Below are positions 7,377-12,984 of a stretch of 12,984 bases of DNA, in pieces (position 1 is the stretch's first letter; each line of letters starts with the position of its first letter). The position numbers were made by a program, and so were the translations under genes. Source of the stretch: Verrucomicrobiota bacterium (GTDB lineage Bacteria; Verrucomicrobiota; Verrucomicrobiia; Limisphaerales; UBA9464). The notes under the pieces are model-generated. The model saw only the letters and a program-made list of their open reading frames with translations. It searched no databases and had not been told where the DNA came from. The stretch is taken from NCBI GenBank assembly GCA_026397675.1, contig JAPLUH010000254.1, positions 1 to 12,984 on the forward strand, given 5' to 3'.

Positions 7377-7909
7377 GCACCGCTGCCAACCCCACCCGCT
7401 GGTCGACAGTGGTCTCCTTGCTCGTCGTGACCTTGGGACTCGTGGTCGGCTGTGGTGGTTACTCACTGGGCCCCAGCAATGGACAATCGGCAGGCGTTCG
7501 AGCCATTCGCGTCGGCCACGTCGCCAACGGGACCGACGAACCCCGCTTGGCCGACACGGTCAGCCACGCCCTCCGCGCACAAATCCATGTCGACGGCACC
7601 TTTCGCTTAGCCACCCAGGACGACGGCGACATTGTCATCACCACCGCACTTCAAAAATTCCAGCGCAATCCCCTGACCTTCCAGCGGAATGACATCATCG
7701 CCACCCGCGACTATGACGTCATCCTCACGGCCCACGTCAAAGCGATCGAGGTGGGTAGCGGCAAGGTGTTGCTCGATCAGGAAGTCATCGGACGGACAAC
7801 CATCCGCAATACGGCGGACTTGGGTTCCGCCGAGCGTCAAGCTGCCCCGCTGCTGGCCGAAAACCTCGCACGCAACATTATCAGCCGCCTCTCCGAAGGC
7901 TCCTGGTGA
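7373..7909 (+). CDS. lptE: LptE-like LPS-assembly lipoprotein
   Basis: A 178-residue lipoprotein resembling LptE, the plug protein that works with LptD to insert lipopolysaccharide into the outer leaflet of the outer membrane. The signal peptide ends in a good lipobox, LVVGC (Cys27), followed by GGYSLGP, the typical LptE opening. Then come a beta-strand with RVGHVANGTDEPRLADTVSHALR (split here as strand and helix), a middle with VITTALQKFQRNPLTF, and a C-terminal helix AAPLLAENLARNIISRL that matches the family. It starts at ATG 7373 inside the stop codon of the shifted BamD-like frame (ATGA) and has no Shine-Dalgarno of its own, so it is probably reached by translational coupling. Its stop overlaps the next gene (GTGA). 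LptE is poorly conserved between phyla, so the name rests on the lipobox, size, opening motif and neighbourhood. Confidence 0.8.
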   Translation: MSTAANPTRWSTVVSLLVVTLGLVVGCGGYSLGPSNGQSAGVRAIRVGHVANGTDEPRLADTVSHALRAQIHVDGTFRLATQDDGDIVITTALQKFQRNPLTFQRNDIIATRDYDVILTAHVKAIEVGSGKVLLDQEVIGRTTIRNTADLGSAERQAAPLLAENLARNIISRLSEGSW

Positions 7910-9213
7910 TTCCTGCTCCCCTAATGGCCACCGCTTCGTTCTGTCGGCGGACTCTTCTCGCCCGAATAGGCACCGCTCTCGGGGCCGCTATCCTCCTTGG
8001 CTCACCGACACACGCCGCTGAAACTCAGACCCACGACTGGCCCGGGTGGCGAGGTCGGAATCGTGATGGTCATGCCGCCGATCCCTTGCCTGCGCGTCTC
8101 GATTCCGTCCCCAAGCCGCTTTGGCGCAAGTCCATTGGTCACGGTTATTCCGGGGTCATCGTGTCGGGCCAGCACTTAGTTTTTCTGGATGATTCGAGCG
8201 GTCAGGAAACCGCCCATTGCCTCGATGCCGCGACCGGTCGGGAATTGTGGTCTCAGCCCTTCGCCGAGCAGTACTCCGATGAATTTGAACCAGGCCCTCG
8301 ATGCACGCCGCTCATCGATGGTCGCCGAATTTACGTGCAGAGCTGCTTTGGTGAGTTCGCCTGTCTTTCTCTGGACGACGGCAAGAAGCAGTGGGGGTTC
8401 CATTTTCGCGACTACGGAATGTTCTGGGTGAAGGACCGCTCGGGTGGCCCAGGAGCCGCAAACCGACGGGGCAATTCCGGATCGGCAGCTATCTCGGGCG
8501 ATCAAATCTTCATCCAAATCGGCTCGACGAACGGGGCGAGCATCGCCGCCTTCGACAAACTGAAGGGCCGACTCCTCTGGAAATCCCAGAACGACCTGAC
8601 CAGCTACGCCTCACTCATCACCGCAACCCTGGGCAATCACCACCAGGTGATCGGCGTGACCTGCGAGGGATTGTTGGGATTGGAGGCTGCCTCCGGAGAC
8701 GCCTTATGGCGAGTCCCCTTCAAGACCGGAGCCAACCGCAATGTGCTCACACCGGTGCTCGACGGCGACGGCCTCGTGTTTGCCAGCTACACCACCGGAC
8801 TGCGACGGGTCGTTATCGAGGCTGATGGATTGAAAGTCCGAGCCAGGCAGTCCTGGCTCAATGCGGACCTCAAGATCAACTTGTCCACGCCCGTTCTCGT
8901 GGGACGACACCTTTACGGTCATGGCCCCGACAAAGATTTCGTCTGCGTCGATGCCTCCACCGGAGCAATTCAGTGGCGACAAACTGGCTTCAACCAATAC
9001 GCCTCGACCCTGGCTTCGGGTTCCCGACTGCTGGTGCTCAACGATACCGGCGAAGTCATCCTGCTCGAGGCCAGCCCCACTCGGTATACGGAACTCGCCC
9101 GCTTTCAGGCCTGCGGTAAGACCTTCAGCCATCCGGCCTACGCCCACGGTGTCCTCTACACCCGGGATAGTCGCGAACTAGTCGCCTGGCCACTCCAGCC
9201 CTCGGCGCGCTGA
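7906..9213 (+). CDS. Secreted PQQ-like beta-propeller repeat protein
   Basis: A 435-residue protein with a signal peptide (RRTLLARIGTALGAAILL, cleavage probably after THA at 37) followed by DWPGWRGRNRDG (44-55), the usual opening of verrucomicrobial and planctomycetal PQQ-like propellers. Propeller blades are marked by D..TG..LW-type repeats: LDAATGRELW (106-115), LSLDDGKKQW (154-163), FDKLKGRLLW (216-225), LEAASGDALW (259-268) and VDASTGAIQW (348-357). The GTG start at 7906 has a GAAGG six bases upstream and overlaps the lptE stop (GTGA); an ATG at 7924 is an alternative giving a more compact signal peptide. No lipobox and no dehydrogenase catalytic signature were seen, so it is likely a binding or scaffolding protein rather than a quinoprotein enzyme. 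It sits between lptE and lgt with only 27 bp before lgt. A BamB-like role is possible but not shown. Confidence 0.88.
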   Translation: MIPAPLMATASFCRRTLLARIGTALGAAILLGSPTHAAETQTHDWPGWRGRNRDGHAADPLPARLDSVPKPLWRKSIGHGYSGVIVSGQHLVFLDDSSGQETAHCLDAATGRELWSQPFAEQYSDEFEPGPRCTPLIDGRRIYVQSCFGEFACLSLDDGKKQWGFHFRDYGMFWVKDRSGGPGAANRRGNSGSAAISGDQIFIQIGSTNGASIAAFDKLKGRLLWKSQNDLTSYASLITATLGNHHQVIGVTCEGLLGLEAASGDALWRVPFKTGANRNVLTPVLDGDGLVFASYTTGLRRVVIEADGLKVRARQSWLNADLKINLSTPVLVGRHLYGHGPDKDFVCVDASTGAIQWRQTGFNQYASTLASGSRLLVLNDTGEVILLEASPTRYTELARFQACGKTFSHPAYAHGVLYTRDSRELVAWPLQPSAR

Positions 9214-9240
9214 GTCCAGCCCCTCAAGAGCTTCCCTCCA

Positions 9241-10035
9241 TTGAAACCGATCCTCTTCGAACTCGGCAGCTTTCGGCTTCACTCCTTTGGCTTACTGGTG
9301 GCCCTTGGTTTTCTTGCCGGCTCCTGGATTGCCAGTCGTCGGGGACGAGCCATGGGCCTAGATCCTCAGGCCATCCAAGACATCGTGTTCCCCTGGCTGC
9401 TCGTGGGCGGCCTGATCGGCGCACGCATCCTCTACGTCCTCAGCTATTGGCAACGGGATTTTGCCGGTCAACCCCTCGTTGAGGTGATCGCCATTTGGAA
9501 AGGGGGACTCGTTTTCTATGGAGGTCTGATCGGAGCCACGATCGCCGGTGCTATCGGAATTCGCCGCAAGGGGCTACCGCTGTGGGCCACGGCGGACTGC
9601 CTGGCCATCGGTCTGGCCCTGGGACACTTCTTTGGACGCTTGGCCTGCCTGCTCAACGGCTGCTGCTTTGGGCGGGCGTGTGTCCTGCCATGGGGCATTC
9701 GCTTCCCGGCCGATCATGCCACCGGTGGCGTCTGGGTGCACCCCTCTCAACTGTACGAGGCCGCTCTCAACCTCCTGCTGTGCGGAGGTCTCATCGTTTG
9801 GCAATCCCGACGCCCGCATGGCCGTGGACAACTCTTCGCCCTCTACCTAATGGCCTATTCGGGAATTCGGTCTTTCACCGAATATTTTCGCGGCGATTAC
9901 GGTTTCCAAAGCGCCCCGACGGCCGGCGTGTTTACCCCGGGCCAATCCACCAGCGTGTTGATTTTCAGCGCCGGACTTGCCTTGTGGTTTCTGCGACGGC
10001 CCCGCTCCGGTTCCACCGGGCCGCACGTCGACTGA
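9241..10035 (+). CDS. lgt: Prolipoprotein diacylglyceryl transferase Lgt
   Basis: A 264-residue inner-membrane enzyme that transfers diacylglycerol from phosphatidylglycerol to the lipobox cysteine of prolipoproteins, the first step of lipoprotein maturation. About seven hydrophobic segments are present. Diagnostic blocks are LHSFGLLVALGF (13-24), the GGLVFYGGLIGA loop (88-99), the Lgt signature region GRLACLLNGCCFGR (132-145), VHPSQLYEA (166-174) and the C-terminal RSFTEYFRGDYG (210-221). The start is TTG 9241, which gives the usual family N-terminus; no ATG or clear ribosome site is near. The signature is of the cysteine-containing type (NGCCFG) rather than the E. coli GRIGNFINGE type, and the E. 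coli His103 position is Tyr93. As last gene of the plus-strand cluster it converges on leuA with a 16-bp gap. Confidence 0.95.
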   Translation: MKPILFELGSFRLHSFGLLVALGFLAGSWIASRRGRAMGLDPQAIQDIVFPWLLVGGLIGARILYVLSYWQRDFAGQPLVEVIAIWKGGLVFYGGLIGATIAGAIGIRRKGLPLWATADCLAIGLALGHFFGRLACLLNGCCFGRACVLPWGIRFPADHATGGVWVHPSQLYEAALNLLLCGGLIVWQSRRPHGRGQLFALYLMAYSGIRSFTEYFRGDYGFQSAPTAGVFTPGQSTSVLIFSAGLALWFLRRPRSGSTGPHVD

Positions 10036-10051
10036 CCAACGAACAACCGAT

Positions 10052-11710
10052 TCACTGCAACCGGTTCAGTGCACTAATCACCGCCTGAATCGAAGCCAGT
10101 TCGATATTGGTGTTCACGCCCGCTCCCCAGCGGGTCATGCCTTCGGCGGTGCGGATCTGAATGTAGGCAATGGCGCTGGCCGCCTCCCCCTCCGAGAGCG
10201 AGTGCTGTTTAAACTGGGTGACCTCGAACCGAGGAACACCCGCCTCGGCCAAGGCATGGACAAAGGCGGCAATCGGGCCATTGCCCCGACCGCGTACCGA
10301 CACTTCCTGCCCACCGCGCTTCATCGACGCCCGGCATTCAAAGAGACCATCCACGCCATCGGCATGGAAATGGATGAGCGACCAAGGCTCGGTCCGTTGA
10401 ACGTACTCCACCCAGAACATGGCCTTCAGTTCCTCGCCCCGGACCTCCCGGCCCAACGCATCCACCTGATCGTTGGCAATGGGACCAAACTCCCGCTGCA
10501 AGTCCTTGGGCAATTCGATGCCGAACTCCGTCTCCAGCAAGTAAGCCACGCCGCCCTTGCCCGACTGACTATTGACCCGGATGACCTCGCGGTACTCGCG
10601 ACCAATGTCTGCAGGATCCAGTGTGAGGTAGGGCACATCCCAATGACTGCGCGTGCCGGTCTCCCACTCGGCCAAGCCTTTCTTGATGGCATCCTGGTGA
10701 GAACCGCTGAACGCCGTGAAAACCAACTCGCCGGCATAAGGCTGCCGCGGCGGCACCGTCAAGCCCGTGCAGCGCTCATAAACCTCGCGGATCTGCCCCA
10801 AATTGGAGAGGTCGAGATTCGGATGAATGCCGAGCATGTAGAGGTTCAGGGCCACTGCGACCACATCCAGATTGCCCGTGCGCTCGCCGTTGCCGAAGAG
10901 AGTTCCCTCCACGCGGTCCGCGCCGGCCAAGAGTCCCAGTTCGGTGGCGGCCACACCCGTGGAGCGATCGTTGTGGGTGTGCAGGCTGACAATGAGGCTG
11001 TCCCGGTCGCGGATGTGGCGGCACATCCATTCAATCTGATCGGCGTACACATTCGGAGTCGCTACCTCCACCGTGCAGGGCAAGTTCAGGATCATCTTCC
11101 GCTCCGGGGTCGGCTGCCACACGGCCATCACCGCTTCGGAGATCTCCAACGCGAACTCCAGTTCGGTGGCGCTGAAGCTTTCCGGAGAATACTGCAACCG
11201 GACATCCGTGCCCTTCAACCGGTGCAGGCGCTCTTGGACCCAACGCGCTCCCTGGACCGCGATGGCCTTAATCTCCTCACGGCTTTTCCCGAACACCACC
11301 CGGCGCTGAGCCGGCGACGTGGAATTGTACAGGTGGATGATCACCCGTTTGGCACCCATCAACGACTCGATGGTCCGCTCGATCAAATCTTCCCGGGCCT
11401 GGACCAGCACCTGGATGGTCACGTCTTCCGGAATCCGATTTTCCTCGATGAGCCGCCGATTGAAGGCGAACTCGGTGTTCGATGCCGATGGGAATCCGAC
11501 CTCGATCTCCTTGAAGCCGCAGTTCACCAGCGTCTGGAAGAGCTCGAGCTTCTGGGCCACATTCATGGGCACCGCCAGCGCCTGATTGCCGTCGCGAAGG
11601 TCGACACTGCACCAGATGGGAGGCGCGCTCAGCGTGCGCGCAGGCCATTGACGGTCGCGCAAGTCCACCGCCGGAGCGGGGCGATACTTCGTGGCTGGAT
11701 TCTTCAACAT
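10052..11710 (-). CDS. leuA: 2-isopropylmalate synthase, long LeuA2 class
   Basis: A 552-residue enzyme condensing acetyl-CoA with 2-oxoisovalerate to 2-isopropylmalate, the committed step of leucine synthesis. Length and N-terminal extension (ATKYRPAP) match the LeuA2 class of actinobacteria and fungi rather than the shorter E. coli type. Catalytic TIM-barrel features are visible: LRDGNQAL (38-45) with metal ligand Asp40, HTHNDR (244-249) with ligands His244 and His246, and GNGERTGN (273-280) ending in ligand Asn280. A linker with SGSHQDAIKKG (335-345) and SGKGG (383-387) leads to the C-terminal LeuA regulatory domain (about 415-552; GRGNGPIAA at 474-482, GEAASAIAYIQIRT), the usual site of leucine feedback inhibition. 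The start ATG is 11708-11710; no Shine-Dalgarno is visible. No other leu genes are adjacent, so it seems to be a single-gene unit. Confidence 0.96.
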   Translation of the reverse strand: MLKNPATKYRPAPAVDLRDRQWPARTLSAPPIWCSVDLRDGNQALAVPMNVAQKLELFQTLVNCGFKEIEVGFPSASNTEFAFNRRLIEENRIPEDVTIQVLVQAREDLIERTIESLMGAKRVIIHLYNSTSPAQRRVVFGKSREEIKAIAVQGARWVQERLHRLKGTDVRLQYSPESFSATELEFALEISEAVMAVWQPTPERKMILNLPCTVEVATPNVYADQIEWMCRHIRDRDSLIVSLHTHNDRSTGVAATELGLLAGADRVEGTLFGNGERTGNLDVVAVALNLYMLGIHPNLDLSNLGQIREVYERCTGLTVPPRQPYAGELVFTAFSGSHQDAIKKGLAEWETGTRSHWDVPYLTLDPADIGREYREVIRVNSQSGKGGVAYLLETEFGIELPKDLQREFGPIANDQVDALGREVRGEELKAMFWVEYVQRTEPWSLIHFHADGVDGLFECRASMKRGGQEVSVRGRGNGPIAAFVHALAEAGVPRFEVTQFKQHSLSEGEAASAIAYIQIRTAEGMTRWGAGVNTNIELASIQAVISALNRLQ

Positions 11711-11757
11711 ATCCGAAACGGTGGACAGGATACGATGCCCGGGCCGGTTGCGGCAGG

Positions 11758-11802
11758 AAAAAAGGTTCCCGTTGATTTCACTGAGTGCCGCCTCCGAAAA
11801 CC
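11758..11802 (-). terminator. Possible weak terminator between the edge gene and leuA
   Basis: On the minus strand GGTTTTC (11802-11796) can pair with GGGAACC (11770-11764) as seven pairs including two G-U, immediately followed by six Ts (11763-11758). The position, 17 bp past the stop codon of the upstream gene, is right. The 25-nt loop and wobble pairs make it weak. Confidence 0.3.
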
Positions 11803-11818
11803 AAACGAGCGCCCGGAA

Positions 11819-12984
11819 TCACTCCGAACCCCGAACACGAAAAAACCGCGCTCCCAGATCGACGGAAACACTGACCTGGGAAGGACCCTCCTGAGGCTGG
11901 GCGGCGACCTCTTGGAGCAGCTCGAAGGGCTTGAGAAGATCCTGCGCAGCTTCCAGTTGGTAGCGCTGCCCTGCCAAGGCCATCCATTGAATTTGCACAC
12001 GACCCTGCGGTTCCAAGGCGGCTTTCAATTTCAACGCGGGCGCCTCCGGTAAGCGAATGGATACCCCTGAAAACACGGGGGTTTCTCCCGCGGCCACCGG
12101 GCCTGTCGTACCAATGAAGCCGGCGTCAAACCTCCGAATCTTCGTGCCAGCGCCCACCTCCAACCCGACCCCAGCGGCGATGCGCAGCGTCTGCCCATAG
12201 CGCAAACCACCCAACTCGCTGCGGGGGATCGCTATCTGGATGGCGTCGGCACTGCTCACCCCCGGCGTCACCACGCCGCGCACCGAATCCGGATTCCATG
12301 CTCGGATCCGGATGTTCGGCACCGAACTCAGCGCCGTATCTAATCGGAACACCCCCTGCCCCAGCGCCACCTCCGAGCGCGGACGTCGAAACCGGCGATC
12401 CTGCTGCTGGGCCAGCACATCACTCACGACAATTCCTACCGAAGGTCGAAACCCCTCGCCGAAACTCACGCCCTCGGAGAGATCCAACCCATCGACTCCT
12501 TGTGCAGTGGAATCCTCGGTCAAATCGCGCCGCCCGTCGCCCAATCCCGCCAAGGACGCCACACCCGGCAAACCGGGCACCTCGAGAAACAGGCACACAT
12601 CCGAGCCTTGGGAAAACGCCAGACCGTCGAGGCTGAGGTGCAAGTGGGTACTATCCATCATGACCCGGAGCTGACCCAGATTGCTGGACCGCCCGGTGAC
12701 CGACGCAATGGCTGGCGCGCGCGACATGCCATGGGCCTCCCAAGGTGGCGTCTGCGGAGGCAAATCCACCTCCGGAGTCCCTAACGCGGCTTCCACCACG
12801 CGCGGCGCCTCTGGCCGACGCCGGATGACCGATTGATCCTCCACTTTCCCGTCCTGGCTGATGCAGCGGACGGTCAGCGCATCGCCCTCAAAGCGCAGTT
12901 GAGTGAAGTGATACACCACCCGGAAGGCCGACTGGAACGCGGACACTTCGCGGAGCCCGTACGGGAGCGCCCCTCCACCGCCGG
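11819..12984 (-). CDS. Exported multidomain protein, probable metallophosphoesterase C-terminus plus beta-sandwich domain (5' partial)
   Basis: The C-terminal part of a larger protein; the frame stays open to the right edge, so the GTG at 12944-12946 is not a trustworthy start. Residues just upstream of it read GGGGALPYGLRE, followed (numbering from the GTG) by VYHFTQLRFEGDALTVRCI and DGKVED (11-37). The pair of a GGGGA-xx-Y turn and a YHF..L...GD.L.V..I..DG.V.D strand is typical of the end of calcineurin-like metallophosphoesterases and purple acid phosphatases; the metal-binding half would be off the window. Residues about 75-295 form a beta-rich region resembling CBM9/DOMON-like modules (LRVMMDSTHLHLSLDGL, AIQIAIPRSELGGL). 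The last 70 residues (GQRYQLEAAQDL ... ARFFRVR) resemble a terminal module common on exported verrucomicrobial proteins. It is 108 bp upstream of leuA on the same strand and functionally unrelated to it. The phosphoesterase call is moderate; the middle domain assignment is tentative. Confidence 0.6.
   Translation of the reverse strand, partial: GGGGALPYGLREVSAFQSAFRVVYHFTQLRFEGDALTVRCISQDGKVEDQSVIRRRPEAPRVVEAALGTPEVDLPPQTPPWEAHGMSRAPAIASVTGRSSNLGQLRVMMDSTHLHLSLDGLAFSQGSDVCLFLEVPGLPGVASLAGLGDGRRDLTEDSTAQGVDGLDLSEGVSFGEGFRPSVGIVVSDVLAQQQDRRFRRPRSEVALGQGVFRLDTALSSVPNIRIRAWNPDSVRGVVTPGVSSADAIQIAIPRSELGGLRYGQTLRIAAGVGLEVGAGTKIRRFDAGFIGTTGPVAAGETPVFSGVSIRLPEAPALKLKAALEPQGRVQIQWMALAGQRYQLEAAQDLLKPFELLQEVAAQPQEGPSQVSVSVDLGARFFRVRGSE

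Noticed and set aside
10036..10070. AACCG...CGGTT dyad at the lgt-leuA convergence as a bidirectional terminator
   Set aside because: Only five base pairs, with a long loop reaching into leuA coding sequence, and no T-run.
9977..12052. A 691-codon plus-strand open frame opposite leuA
   Set aside because: It lies antisense to a gene with intact LeuA motifs, has no recognisable domain or signal and is His/Gln/Arg-rich as expected from reading GC-rich coding DNA backwards.
1..12984. CRISPR array, insertion sequence, phage or defence island
   Set aside because: No regular direct repeats, transposase or integrase motifs, terminal inverted repeats, or tRNA-like sequences were seen on either strand; the gene content is core metabolism and envelope functions.

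Overview
The window looks like chromosomal DNA of a Verrucomicrobiota bacterium, probably one of the Pedosphaera/Limisphaera-type groups. This is inferred from gene content, not from a marker gene. The clues are: a DUF1549/DUF1553 protein paired with a DUF1501 protein, which is typical of Planctomycetes and Verrucomicrobia; a secreted PQQ-like beta-propeller opening with a DWPGWRGRNRDG block; a C-terminal 'RYQLEAA..L..RFFRVR' module common on exported verrucomicrobial proteins; high GC; and weak or absent Shine-Dalgarno sequences in front of most genes.

Layout, left to right. (1) 1-1080, plus strand: the C-terminal part of a DadA-like FAD amine oxidoreductase whose N-terminus is off the left edge. 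(2) 1081-1343: a convergent intergenic region with several hairpins. (3) 1344-6170, minus strand: a likely operon read right to left. It runs from a DUF1549/DUF1553 protein with a CxxCH haem motif and a discoidin-like insert, to a Tat-exported DUF1501 protein (ATGA overlap), to a SOUL-family haem-binding putative lipoprotein. (4) 6171-6403: a divergent intergenic region. (5) 6404-10035, plus strand: a tightly packed envelope cluster of a BamD-like TPR protein, an LptE-like lipoprotein, a secreted PQQ-like beta-propeller and Lgt. (6) 10052-11710, minus strand: leuA, encoding the long class of 2-isopropylmalate synthase, convergent with lgt. (7) 11819-12984, minus strand: the C-terminal part of an exported multidomain protein, probably a metallophosphoesterase with an added beta-sandwich domain, cut by the right edge.

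The plus-strand cluster makes functional sense. Lgt lipidates prolipoproteins such as LptE, LptE serves LPS insertion at the outer membrane, and BamD-like TPR proteins serve outer-membrane protein assembly. The propeller between them could be a periplasmic partner. The minus-strand block combines exported proteins of poorly known function with two separate signs of haem chemistry.

The most notable anomaly is in the BamD-like gene. Near position 7200 the family-like reading frame jumps by one base. The natural C-terminus lies in another frame and ends in an ATGA overlap with lptE, and about 25-30 residues usual in the family seem to be missing at the junction. This is a real deletion/frameshift, a recoding event or an assembly error. 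I found no rRNA, tRNA, CRISPR array, transposase or defence genes, and no convincing wholly new system.
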